This document shows, piece after piece, positions 1-11,240 of a stretch of DNA of 64,000 nt. Under the pieces are notes generated by a model, which was given only the letters and a program-made list of their open reading frames with translations, was not told where the DNA came from and ran no database searches. How positions within the stretch are numbered: position 1 is the first letter of the stretch; each line of letters starts with the position of its first letter. Origin of the DNA: Lophius americanus. Lineage: Eukaryota; Chordata; Actinopteri; Lophiiformes; Lophiidae. The position numbers and the translations under genes are program-made. Location: positions 828,001 to 892,000 of the forward strand of contig JBBDHG010000097.1 in NCBI GenBank assembly GCA_037951165.1. The letters are read 5' to 3'.

Positions 1-510
1 ATTTATTATCAAGGCATATTCATGGCTATTTTTTTAAGTTCTCAACGCAAACGCGCAGCATTTATCTATAATTTAAGTTGCTTTTATATTGTTTTTGACA
101 CAATAACGACTCCTATATTAGATTCTGATTTTTTTTCATTATGAATTAATAGAACAAATGCAGCAGACACGTTTTTTTCGTTTTTCTGTTAAATTTTATA
201 ATTTAATCTATTTATAGCTCAGATTAACAAAATATGTCTGAGATAAGCGCATAATTTTAAAGTGCGCTGTTATGTCTAACTCATCTGTGTAATTGAGCGA
301 ACTTGGAAATAATGCCCCCCAACATAATGCCCTCAAGTGCGCTCATCCAGGCAGGCGAGCGCACTTAGAAAAGTGTTAAGAAATCAAACTTTATTCATAG
401 AAATAAACTATTATTTTTAAAAATAAAACATTTTAGTGTGAAAACAAAAAAAACATGTGTCCAATAAATAATCCACACGTTTACGACTGGTTCCAACTCT
501 TTCTTCCTAC
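1..510 (-). other. Start of cerebellin intron 1 (non-coding)
   Basis: This AT-rich stretch lies directly downstream, on the minus strand, of the cerebellin exon-1 splice donor, so it should be the beginning of intron 1. I see no second cerebellin exon here: the residues that follow the exon-1 sequence in cerebellins are not encoded. The rest of the gene therefore lies beyond the left edge of the window. Confidence 0.7.
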
Positions 511-768
511 CCTGTCGAAGTAGATGACCATGGTCCGGTTGCTCATCTCCGAGGGCTCGTGGTTCGTGTTCCGTACTGCGGAGAACGCCACTTTGGCGCT
601 GCCCGAACGCACCGAGATCCCGAGCGCCGTGCCCGTGGGGTCCGAGGTCGGGTTGGAATCGCACACCACAAGACACTTCCCCTCCAGGACGATCGGTTCC
701 GTCTCGTTCTGAGCTCGGCTCGGACTCGCCGCGAGCCACACGGCACTCAGCAGGCAGAACGCCAACAT
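511..768 (-). CDS. cbln1: Cerebellin precursor, first coding exon (partial gene)
   Basis: Cerebellins are secreted C1q/TNF-family synaptic organisers; cerebellin-1 bridges presynaptic neurexin and postsynaptic GluD2 as a hexamer. The exon encodes 86 residues. Residues 1-19 are a hydrophobic signal peptide ending SRA, and the mature chain starts QNETEPIVLEGKCLVVCDS, which is diagnostic of the family. Cys32 and Cys36 match the cysteines that link trimers into hexamers. N-glycosylation sequons occur at Asn21 (NET) and Asn77 (NRT). The C1q globular domain begins near residue 57 (SAKVAFSA). The PTSDPTGTALGISV stretch matches cerebellin-1 better than cerebellin-2 or -4 as I remember them. The frame ends at a donor, AGG|GTAGGA, at 511/510, in phase 0, and reading on gives a stop after nine unrelated residues. 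The ATG at 768 is chosen because a signal peptide follows at once. A teleost cbln1 paralogue remains possible. Confidence 0.93.
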
Positions 769-1440
769 ACCGAATTAGAACGGATAACTCTTAGGGTTGT
801 CAGTGGGTCTAGTCCCCTTTAAAAAGTAAGTTTCCAGGTGTTCCACTGACGGACCTTCACTGGACGCCTCTCCGGTATCTCAGGACTACTTTCTCCCCCG
901 CGGAGTGGGACGGTTTATCCTGAGGATTTCTATCCTCCGGTTTGTCTCTTTCCTCTCCTTTCAGCCGCGTCTGTCACTTAGACCCACGGACAGCCTGATT
1001 TGCGCTCGTGCCGGAGGGGCCCTGTTCCAGAGACGAGGCAACACAACTCATAGCGCGGGGGGAGATCCGTCTGCCCTCTCTCGCGAGCGCTTGAATTATT
1101 GATACGTGAGATATGAGAGTTTCAAACACAAAGGCTCGGGAGGAGGATGCTCCCGCCCTGGTGCTGATCTTTTTTCTTTTTTACAGACCCAAGTAACTGA
1201 GAGCCATCATCGGAGTAGCGCGCGAGCTCTTCGATATTTTCCAATCAGCGCGCGCCGACGGCCTCTTCCACCCCGCCCTGCTACTTTATCTCACTCTATG
1301 CCTCTCTCTCTCTCTCTCTCGCTCTCCCTCCCTTTCTTTTTCTGTCAATATCTCTCTTTTGCTCTCTCTCTCTTTCTCTCTCTTTATATATATATGGTGA
1401 ACCACAGAGTGCAGTCCTTATGAAGGAGGAGCATCATTAT
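769..1440 (-). promoter_or_regulatory. Probable cerebellin 5' UTR and promoter
   Basis: This is among the most GC- and CpG-rich parts of the window and lies immediately upstream of the cerebellin start codon. Visible elements are a CCAAT box in inverted orientation at 1241-1245, between CG-rich GCGCGC stretches, and a GC-box-like CCCGCCC at 1272-1278. A TTTAAA lies about 50 bases before the ATG (near 819), and a TATATATAAAG-like run lies near 1384-1395 on the minus strand. Which of these sets the transcription start cannot be decided by eye. Confidence 0.5.
1301..1395. repeat. CT-rich microsatellite ending in a short TA run
   Basis: Imperfect CT dinucleotide tract with CCCTCC interruptions, followed by about six TA units. 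It lies at the distal edge of the presumed cerebellin promoter. On the minus strand it reads as GA-rich, a sequence type that can act as a promoter element. Confidence 0.85.
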
Positions 1441-2328
1441 CGCCATTATCATCACGATCCAGGAAGCAGTGAGTCTGCTTGGGCACCTGAGTTCTTAAGC
1501 AGCTCTGCAGCCATCAAGGAATCTTATTAGGTGTGAAAATTAAACATCTCCCGTTTATCTGAATCCCTAAAATATACAGCTTAGCTAAGGGATTCAATAC
1601 AAGCTACAAACTAGTGCAAAGTGTATCGGTATCTGCAGCAAAAGTGAGCCAGATGAGCAACAGTGGAAAACAAACCAGCAGGGACACACCTTATGTTTTA
1701 AGTGTTTTTATTCTGATTACACTAAAGCAGCAGAAGGCTGTCATCCTGAAATACAGGGGCAGTTCAAACCACAACTCTGACAAAACAGTCAACTTTTGTT
1801 TGGTTTAGGCTTTTCATTTCCATGGTAACAGTGTCCGTTGCCTAAAACGCTCCCACAGTGTAATCTTTGAAGAAAAATAATGTTTCTGTGTCAGTGCAAA
1901 CTGGCAAAACGGTGATGTGTAATGGTTTAAGTCTGATAAGCTGTGCAGACACAACAGCAAGAACCATATCTATCCTTTATTTTACTAGGTAAAGTCCTCA
2001 TTGAGATTAAAAATCTCTTTTCCAAGAGTGACCTGGCCAGGAGATCAGCACAGAAACAACAATTTTGTGTTTCAGTTGCAGACTCTCCTGAATTTATTAA
2101 CACCCAATGCAGAACTTTTCTTTTAAAAACACAAAACCAAAGCATTTCCAATTTAGCTAAAAAGGTGTCGTGTTATATTTACTCTTATGTCCGTAGATAT
2201 ATAATGGTACAATTTTTGCTTAGAAAAATAGCTATAAAATAGGGGGGGAAAAAGAAGTTAGAGCTGGTAATGTGTTTTTGTTACTCACAAATGTTCGCAG
2301 CTCAAATAGACTCACAATATAACAGTTT
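1441..2328. other. Unassigned non-coding flank
   Basis: AT-rich sequence with no recognisable exon, RNA gene or transposon. Short open frames are present on both strands but show no family resemblance and overlap each other. Confidence 0.6.
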
Positions 2329-2455
2329 GTTAATTCATTCATTCATTAACTTTTGCCGCTTAACCTTTTCATGGCATGATGGCTGGAACCTATCCCAACT
2401 GACACCAGACAAATGGTTGAGTAGATCCTGGGCAACTTGGCAGTTCATTCGTTGG
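2329..2455 (-). mobile_element. Fragment of a common teleost SINE-like repeat (3' end)
   Basis: The TTCATTCATTCATT run followed by a GCCGCTTAACC-like and CTGGAACCTATCCCAACTGACA-like stretch matches, in reverse, the 3' end of a dispersed fish repeat. That repeat ends with a statement-like motif (GGATAAGCGGTAnAAAATGGATGG). The copy is diverged and 5' truncated. Related copies occur at 10234-10563, 48000-48265, 58560-58720 and 59450-59750. Confidence 0.6.
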
Positions 2456-2997
2456 ATTATTAACAAATTACAGTAATAAGAATTCAATTAAAAATATTTT
2501 ACAGATGTTGACCTTATGTCAGCCAGTGATTTAGAATACATGTTTGGTTCACAATTATTATTACCCCTGTCCGATCAAATTTAAAACAAAAAAACCCACT
2601 TCAATATATGGATGGAATCAGTCATGGTTATCTTTGCGAACTAAAATAAAGGAATTTCTTCATCAGTATTGATGTGTATTTCTACGAAGTGCCCTTACTT
2701 GAACCATGATATATACTCATTCACACCTCTGCACATTAACAGCAGAGCCAAATGCAAAATAACACAAGAAGTCCAATTGTCACTATACGTATAAAAATTG
2801 GCACAATTTAGAAAAATAATCATTAGATTCAGGTTTGCGGGGGACATGGACCTAATTCCAACTGATACTGGTCCTGTGATGAACTTGTCCAGGGTGAACG
2901 TCAACTCTCACTCAACATCAGCAATATTTTACTACTTTTTTTGCATTTTTTTAATCGCCTGTGGTATGTTCTGACAGTTTTTGCTAATGCACCAAAC
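2456..2997. other. Unassigned non-coding sequence
   Basis: AT-rich. I see no gene, RNA or repeat that I can name. Confidence 0.55.
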
Positions 2998-4505
2998 AAC
3001 AGTTCAGAGTATCCGGCTTCTTGTAGTGTCTTGGTGGTATCCAGAAAAGGGCTTCATCCAAGGACTCTATAGCTTTCCTGGGTGACTTCAACACCCATGT
3101 AAGCAGTGATAAAGTAACCTGGGGGATGTGATTGGGAGGAACAATATGCTAGTCATGGATTGTCTATAACAAACAACATGTTTGTGCATAAGATGGCTCA
3201 TAAGTCTACTTGGTTAAACTTGGAATGTCTGGCGAAGACCCCTGCCCATCAGATCTTTCACAAGCACCTCTGGAGGAGCTTCCGTCATATCCCGGGTGGG
3301 GGCAGAGACATAAAACCCGAGTGGTACCTTGGTGAATTCCTCCATTGTTGAGGCTGCTGCTAGAAGCTTTTGCCAAAAGGTTATTGGTGCCAATTTGGAG
3401 GCACCCTGACAACCTGCTGTTGGACTCAAGCGGTGACGGAAGCCGTTTAACTGAAATAGAATGCCTTTCGGACTTGGTTAGCCCAGCAGTCTCCTGAAGC
3501 AGTAGACAGATAGCGAGAGACTAAAAGGTTAAGGCAAACGACATCTAACAACACAGGAAGGGGAAGCAGGGCTTAGCTCCAACTGTGTACAGTCTGAGCA
3601 AAGAATTGCTGACCTGAACCGAGGATATTGTCGGATGGTGGAGAGAACACTTCGAGGAGATCCAGATTCCAGCTTCCAGATCCTCTATAGTGGAGTCAGA
3701 GTCTGAAGATTCAGGAGATGACTTACTCATTTCCCTTGCAGAGGTCGCTGAGCTAGCTACACAGTGGCAAGGCGCCAGGAGTAGATGATATTTGCCCTGA
3801 GTTTCAGAAGGCCTTCAGTAAGCCCATTTGAGGGGCTGGCATGGTTGACATGCCTATTCAGTGTCGTGTGATGGATGGGAACAGTACCTGTGGAGTGGCA
3901 GACTGGAGTGGTGAAGCGTGTGTTCCAATTATAGTGCAATCAAACCTCTCAGCCTTCCTGGGAAAGTTTACTCCAAGGTTCTGGAAAGGAGGTTCTCAGT
4001 CTCAGACCGATTGTCAAACCTCAGTTTCACGAGGAACAATGCGGATTCCGTCCTTTCAGGCTTGTTTACTTGGTCATGGGAATTTGCACCTCAATGCCAT
4101 GTATTTTGTGGATTTGGAGGAGGCAAATGACCGTATCCCCCAGCCAATCTTGCGGGGGGTGCTATTGCAATATGGGCTACCGGGGCCATCACGAAAGATT
4201 CAGTTTCTCTATAACCAAAGTGAAGTTGTGCCTATATTCAGTGAATATTGGACTTTGCAAAGGTTGTCCCTTATATAGGATTCTTTTCTTGACATTCATG
4301 CACAGGATCTCAAGGTGCAGTCGATGAAAGAAGAGTGTCCGGTTTAGGGAGCTTCTTGCATGATTTGGTCCTGTTGCTTCATCAGTATGTGAACTCCAGC
4401 ATGCACTAGAGCGGTTTGCAGCTGAGTGTGAAGTGGCCGGTATGAGAGTCGGCACCTCCAAATCTGAGGCCATTCCACTGCAGGGAAACGGTTGAATGTC
4501 CTATT
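2998..4505 (+). mobile_element. Decayed LINE: endonuclease end through reverse transcriptase
   Basis: This is a 5'- and 3'-truncated non-LTR retrotransposon with many stops and frameshifts. Near 3083 the frame reads GDFNTHV, matching the GDFNAHV motif of the apurinic endonuclease domain. Near 3160 it reads LSITNNMFVHK, and near 3920 CSNY.AI.PLSLPGKVYSKVLERR, a typical early RT segment. Around 4105-4230 it reads YFVDLEEANDRIPQ then GLPGPSRKIQFLYNQSE, the RT region containing the first catalytic block (the usual F after A is lost). Near 4425-4470 it reads AAECEVAGMRVGTSKSEA, seen in the same LINE family in fish. The same family supplies the fragments at 16565-17245 and 38762-39170. I do not assign a clade. 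Confidence 0.85.
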
Positions 4506-7500
4506 GATTAAATTTGAAATCAGAATGATCAACTTAGGGCCATTTGAAAAGAGAAAGATGATTCAAAATACAATGAATATCATAAACAACTTTTGAAATA
4601 ACTTTCAAAAAAATGTTAAAAATGAATGGTTATTGAATTACCTGAGATTTAAAAAAAAATAAAAATAAACTTTAATATAACCTTTAATTTGAACATAAGG
4701 TTCTGTTTTGGTAATGATATATTTGGACAGAGGAAAATATCAAAAAACTGTCTTTTAATGTAATTAGCATACAAAAAATGTAGACCTTGGATATTATTTA
4801 CTCTTTCCTTTCATCTGAATTTCTTGTCTTAACTTTCATTTTGGTTGTCACTTGTGCTTTCTTTGATCCTTGCCACCTCCTCTCTATTTCACCATCATTC
4901 TTTTGGCTCCTTTTTTTCCTGGACAGCATATTTTCTACACACATTCTGTTTTCCTTGTCTTTGTCTTTCTCTCCTCCCCCCTCCTCTGCACTGTTGTTCC
5001 TGCGGTTCACCTCACTGTCTCCACGTTGTTGTTTCTCTCTCCGAGGGGTTTCCTTCAGCCTCTAATACAAGCTGACGATGAATGACAGGTCAAAAGGACT
5101 TGTCTCAGATACAGATGGCAGGGGATGAGCCACATTTCTCTCACTCTCTCAGTCTCTGTCACCCACTCAAATCTCTATTTTCCTGTCGTTCTCGTGCATA
5201 TTGCTCTTTTCCTAACCACATCTTGTATCTGTGTGTTGTTGGCACACAAGAGGACCAGAGCTCATTGTTTCTAAGGGTGACGTTGGCCTGACTGGAGTTT
5301 AACTGGACTGGCAGACAGCACAAACACACAGACTCACAAACACACATATGCTGTCTGTTTGTATTCGTTTACACTCAGCATAGATTACAGAGTGATCATG
5401 GATATCAAATCCATCGCCTCTGGACCACAGCCTGTCTTCTTTCCCGACTGCCTGTCTGTCCACCTGCCAGCCTAATTACTTGTCTGTCTCTTATGCCCAG
5501 CTTTCTGTCCATCTGTCTGCCTGCTGGCTGATGATGCTCTCTGGCCTCAGACGGCACACTGCGGCTGTGACATTTAAGAATAGAGGTCACTGAAGTTTAT
5601 CTTTTTGATTGAAATTGTGGACAGACAGAAATTCATCAATCGAAGTCAATGTGAGCGAAAAAAACTTTTACAAATCCGAGTCACTTCATTTCAAAATGTA
5701 TTTAAAAACATACAATCTACATCCCTTTCTTTCACACAAAAACCCACACAATAAGTAGTTATTGAGACACGGGAGGTAATTTTAACTTATCACCAGTATG
5801 AAACTTGAGCCTGGTATGGTAATGCATCTTGGGAACAGATCCTTGATCCAAATTCACTGATTGTTTTGTTTAATGGTGTTACTGTAATACAATGATGTGA
5901 GAGCCTTTTTGTTTTTAGAAAACAGGTAAGGATAGAAATATCGGTATTGCTTGGTGTCTAATCACAGATTAGTCACACATAGTAACAGTCAAAATGTAGC
6001 TGACACTGAAAGTTAATTATTCAAGTCTTACCTGCCCATAGACATCAAGGTTATTAAAATGCACCTGATAGTTGTCGAGCTACTTTTATTATTAGTATTA
6101 TTTTAATTCAGACGAAGCTTAACTTGATATACAAGAATATCATTGAGTGGAAGGAGTATTCAATGTTTGTCTTTCTGCCTCATGCAATACATATATCCCA
6201 ACATGAATTAAAGCTTTCTTTAACTACAGAAGTCTTTATTCATGATATTCATGATCTTATAAATGTGTTATCCTGAAGCACTCATGGGATCAATCTTTAT
6301 GATTGTGGCCTCAGCTAATGCATGTGTAATAAGATTTTTTATGTTTCCTGTTACCAAACAGTTTTGCGGTTTATGTGCTCTTAATTTGAAGGAGTTGAGC
6401 GGAAGTTGAGTGAGCGAGTCCGATGAGAGTGTTCCGCTTCGAAGACAAAACAAAGTATTAGCAGTCCTTCGTGTGATACACTACATCACCTGAGGGTTTT
6501 ATCAAGTCCGCCAAAGAGGTTATATTTTCACTCCTGTTTGTTTGTTTTACTTGCTAGCAAGACATAGGAAGAAAAAAAACAGGATGGATTTGCTGGATTC
6601 TTGGATATAAATGTTTTAGTTGTATTCTTCATTCAGACAAACAATGAATTTAGGAAACAATTCTGAAAAGTTCTTACCGATATTTAAGTTGAGAGCCATA
6701 TTAGAGAGCATGCATGTCCACAAATGCCCATTGACATTTACATCTCAAGTGTGTAGTGGTTTCTACAGAGTATATGCATGTGGGTACATTTTCTTCTTTT
6801 CCTACTTTTTGATGGTCAGAAGCTTCAAGGGAAGTAATAAAGACCATAAGGTTGATGAAGCCATAGAGGTAAAATAGGACAGGATACTACTGACCACAGG
6901 CCACAAAAGCTGATCTCACACTGCATAGTGTAGTAGTACAAGCCTAGAATAGTTGTCTCTTATTGAAGAGCATTTTTTCATACATAACTATAATATTTAC
7001 TTCTTTCTTCAATTTTGTTTTGTGCCTCTTTTTATTTTCGAGGTGCAAACATTTCACAGTGTAAAAATCTCAACCACAAATATTCAGCGTATTCACACCA
7101 TAAATGGGCCGATATTTGCTGCTTTTAGGTATAAAGTTAATTATAGACAAAGTGTGGAGAGAATGTGTGAGTACAACTTGAGGAAATCAACTCAAGGACA
7201 AAGACACACTCACTCTGCATGTTCAACAATTAAAAGCAACACCCACACGATCACTGATCTCAAGTAGACACAGGAGCAGTCAACTCTGAGCACAACTCTG
7301 AGCACACACTGTAAAACACAAAATGAGACATAATTAGGTTTTAAGGAGTAGATATACAGTTCCCTTATTAGAACCCTTAAATAATGCAAAAAATGTTTTA
7401 TTGTCTATACCCATGGTCTTATTATTATTATTATTATTGTCTAATCCCAGAACGATTGATGTTTTTTTTTTCTATTTTCTTTAATATTAGAAGCCATAAT

Positions 7501-8765
7501 GTTTAAATTATGAAATGTCTTTGAAAATAATACATGGATTATGTGTCTGTGTCCTGAGTCTTTGTACTATATGTAACCGGGTAACCAATAAAGGAATAGA
7601 ACACACAAATTGAATAAAGGGCTCTTTCTCTCCTGAGTGCAATCTTGCTGAGCAACGCATTAATTTATTGGAATTTAGGTGACGACAGTAAATAATATAC
7701 ATAAGAAATGAATAACAATAGTTTCTGTGCTTTGACAGCAACTAACTTCTAACAAAATAAGGATCTTTAACCTTTACAGGTACTAAAGTGTTCACTTCAC
7801 TGAGTGAGTAATAGCATGAAAAACAAACAGACTATACTCCAGGTTTTGTCCTCGCACTGAATGTTTTTTTTTTAGCTGCATGCTTATACTTAAAACAGTA
7901 TCAGCATTGAACACAATTATGCACGGCAGTATAGACCAAAGACAGTATAGACAACAGAATTTAGAAACTAACGCTATGGAAATACCATAGATAACATAGT
8001 CAACAGTAGAGGCCTTGACCCTGATATACAAAATAAACGGGATATAATACATTATTCCCTTAGACCCCTCAATCTCATTAATCAGTGTTTCGGTTTGAAA
8101 ATTGTATAACGTATTTTACTTTAGACACTACACTGACCACATAGAAATATTCTCTAATAAAGTGAAAGCAAATGAAAATAAACTATTATGTGATATTAGG
8201 GAATATCTTGGGATTGAACTGACATGATATGCAGTACACCCATTGCAACACTCATGTAGGAACGGACAAAGCACGTTAATCTCCCCACTGTGTCAGCTAC
8301 AATCTGCACTATTTTATTGCACTCAGGTAATAAATAAAAAACTTAACCATTAATATGTGAGAGTCTAGCATTGTTTGCTGGATGTCATGTCGTTAGCACC
8401 CTATTGCACCCACGACAGGATACTTTTTACTTGACGCTCGTGTTGCAAATGTGCAAACAATTGATTGAGTGAAAAAATCCTTGTTCATGAAACTCACTCT
8501 ACACTCTTCATGTATTAATATTTAGGACCATTCTCATGATGTTTCACAAGAAATCATGGATATTTACCCATAAAAATCAGCGACAGTTTACAGGTCAGCT
8601 TTCTCTCTCCATCAAAGACAGTGATGTCTGCACTCAACGACATCATCACAGTGCGTGGCGCACGTGGTATAATCTATATATCAGTATGACAAGTATGCTT
8701 AAACAGCTTCTAAAATGTAGTTTTACTTGACTTTACTCTAAAATAACATTTTAAAAACTACTTAC
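4506..8765. other. Unassigned non-coding sequence
   Basis: Mostly AT-rich DNA without a gene I can support. There is a pyrimidine-rich patch at about 4860-5060 and tetranucleotide-like CTGT/GTCC runs at about 5430-5530. Open frames here are short, lie in low-complexity sequence and show no domain. I see no tRNA or rRNA. Confidence 0.55.
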
Positions 8766-9107
8766 TGTTTTATAACCATTCACCAATTCATTGCAGAGGG
8801 AACATCTAATTGGTAGGGCTGGATCCTGCTCAGCCCCACAAGACAAGAAGTGAAAGTCTTGTTTACAGATAGAGATAAAATGTGGCGTTCCAGACCAGAC
8901 GCCATATGTAGATCTCTGCTTGGCATGCAGGTCTGGTTCACCATCAAGTAGATCAAGAATTAAGAAATGTAGTTTTTTGTAATAATCTGCTGGTCTCCAG
9001 TATGTGAGTAGTCTCTCCAAGTACCAGTTGTGTGGGATGTATCCGGGGTCTTGGCAACACAGGAGCATCTGTAAGGTCTTTAGTGACATCCAAAACCTTT
9101 TTGTGGG
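8766..9107 (-). other. Unrecognised exon-like open frame, 114 codons
   Basis: The frame is open throughout between a good acceptor (a T-rich tract ending CATTCAG, exon start 9107) and a consensus donor (ACA|GTAAGT, exon end 8766). The exon is 342 bases, so both boundaries are in phase 0. An in-frame ATG lies at 9089. The product would contain NWYLERLLTYWRPADYYKK near residues 28-46 and a late CSLC pair, but I recognise no family. A second acceptor-like TCCCACAG lies about 30 bases upstream. No partner exon is visible nearby. It could be a chance frame, a relic of a transposon or a lineage-specific exon. Confidence 0.22.
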
Positions 9108-10233
9108 CTGAATGGAAAAAATAGAGCTTTTTACAAATCCTGTGGGAGGAAAAACACATCAGTGCAAGGTGCAGTTAAAAAACAATTTTTCCAAGGACAG
9201 CCAAAGTTCCTCCATAGTGACAACCAACCTGTCCATCTGAAATCTTAATATTTTTCTGTCATTAGAAAGGAAACAGGATAATTGTCAAGGACAGATTTCA
9301 TCACACCTGAGTAAACATCTCATTCTTTTTATTTGGAAATTATTCTTCGATTTGGGATCTGCTTCACAATATACACAAGCCAAATACTGCTCTAACACAG
9401 CTTCTTTATTGTTTTCAAATGTCTTGGCTACTGTTATGAGTATAGTACAGTATGATTGAAGAAAATAATAAATGAAAGCTCTTCAGAGCTTGATAAATAG
9501 TAATTACAGGATGTTTGACTATGTTTTCTTAACAATAATATAGTGTCAACTAATTAAGGATTAGTTAGTAAGTAAGTAAGTAAGTAAGTATTTTCTAAAC
9601 TAATAGATGGACGGATTTTAATCAAGCTATGTCCTCAGATGTGTGCTGGATAACAGTCACTGTGTAGTACCATTGTTCATTCCTGTTTTAATTGATGTAT
9701 CAAGGATCTGATGCAGCAGGACGGCACATATCTAGTCTAATCTAGTTATTTTACATAGAGCTGTCCTGGCATAACATTAATTAACATAACTGGCTGCTAT
9801 TTATAGAGATATTTTTAAAGAGGGGCTGCCAATAAGTGAATTATGGTCTGTCAGTGTATCCAGCACCTTTGTTGAAATAATCGGATCAGATATGTAAAGT
9901 GCAGCCACTAATCTGATTTACTAAACCTGATTACATTTTGTTGACAGGACATTGGCGGCTCTGATGGTTGCTGGGTGTGACAGTCAAGTACACTGCAAGG
10001 TTGTCATGTCCTATATAAAATGTGCTTAGTAATTTTCAGAACCATGAGCCAATGGAGAAACAGGATGCTGACCACATGTCAGTATCAGCTCTTGTATTAC
10101 TATGGGATGTCCATATGTTTTTTCTGTTCGGCGATATACATTGATTTATCACAGTAGCTTTAGTCACTGATCCACTAAAGCTTTATTTCAGACTCAGCTG
10201 AGTTTCAGAATAGCTTGTGAAGATGTTTTTTAT
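9108..10233. other. Unassigned non-coding sequence with a short GTAA array
   Basis: AT-rich. The only clear structure is a perfect run of about six GTAA units at 9564-9590. Confidence 0.6.
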
Positions 10234-10563
10234 ACAGCATGGTGAAGACCTGGAGCGAGAAGGTTCTGAGATCAAATCCACTTGGCAACCTGTGGATTTT
10301 GCATGTCCTCCGAATGCTTCCTCTGGCTTCCTTCCATGTTGGACAAACATGCAATATTTATAGCCATGAATTAGTTCCTTAATTTTCTAAAGGTATGAGA
10401 GTCAAGAGCGAGCCGTTGCTTTCACTGTGTTGGTCCTTTGATGAATTCTTGGTTTGTTCAGGGTGTATCCTCTCGTTCTATATCAGCAGGGGTACACTCC
10501 ATCTCCTGTAGACCTCCTCCATGACCCTAAATAGAAAAGTGGTTACAGAAAACAAATGGATAT
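10234..10563 (+). mobile_element. Diverged teleost SINE-like repeat, nearly full length
   Basis: The order of motifs matches a very common fish repeat: a tRNA-like start with AGAAGGTTCTGAGATCAAATCC, then TTTTGCATGTCCTCC and TCTGGCTTCCTTCC, a GTTCAGGGTGTATCC motif near 10460, and finally ATGACCCTAAATAGAAAAGTGG with AAATGGAT at the end. Divergence is high, so the insertion is old. Confidence 0.7.
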
Positions 10564-10579
10564 AACAGTTCAGGATGAC

Positions 10580-10990
10580 TTTGCTTTACATCATCAACTA
10601 GACCTATACTGTAATTTCCGACAGCAAGTTTATATCCCTGAAAAGCCCCCAATCCTCGAAAAAAATTTGAAGTAATGCTTGAAAAAAAGGAATTTTTCGT
10701 AAAGAAAATATGAACGTTTAGATTTAAATATGATATACAGAAGATTGAGCTCCTCGAGCCGATTCGTACTAAACAAATTTGGACTAAATTGGACCAACAT
10801 TTAGGAAGTTACTTTTGAAAAACAATTTTATATGTAATTAAACTCCCCCTAGTGAGTAAAATATAAATTATTACCGTGAATACTATAATGAACAAGACAG
10901 GTATCTTAAAGTCGATACATATATGCAAAATTTGGACTAAATTTGACTAACCATTGAGATGTTTTAACAGAAAAACTGTTTTTCTTGTAG
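10580..10990 (+). repeat. Copy of a dispersed repeat with a CTCCCCCTAGTG core
   Basis: It contains AAACTCCCCCTAGTGAGTAAAAT near 10841 and GAGCTCCTCGAGCCGATTCG near 10747. It also has ACTAAATTGGACCAAC near 10780 and CAGAAAAACTGTTTTT near 10970. The same blocks, in the same order, occur at 41330-42065 and 43880-44090, and inverted at 60770-60870. No coding sequence is seen. Confidence 0.6.
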
Positions 10991-10996
10991 GTCAAT

Positions 10997-11240
10997 CATT
11001 CAATTGATCAATCTTTATTTACATAGCGCCAATTCAGAACTACTGTTGTCTCAAGGTGCTTTGCAGAAAGAATATTTTAAAAACCCAACTAATTCCTCCG
11101 TGAGCAAGCACTTGGCAACAGTGGCAAGAAAAAACTGTCTTCTAATGGGCAAAAACCTCAATGATATCAAATATGCTAATCCACTTTCTTCTGCTTTCTT
11201 TTCTCCAGTGTCGGGCCATGGTGGCAGAAGGTGTCCCAGG
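10997..11240 (-). mobile_element. LINE or LINE-like 3' end fragment
   Basis: The opening AATCTTTATTTACATAGCGCCAATTCA-like stretch (split here by divergence) followed by CAAGGTGCTTTGCA and GCAAGCACTTGGCAACAGTGG matches, in reverse, the 3' untranslated end of a common teleost LINE group. The boundaries are approximate, and further diverged pieces may reach about 11600. Confidence 0.5.

Noticed and set aside
524..822. Plus-strand and alternative minus-strand open frames over the cerebellin exon
   Set aside because: They are shadows of the cerebellin frame in GC-rich coding sequence; only the 768-511 minus frame has the family motifs.
4787..5075. Leucine/serine-rich frames in all three plus phases
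   Set aside because: They reflect a pyrimidine-rich composition; all frames are open for the same reason.
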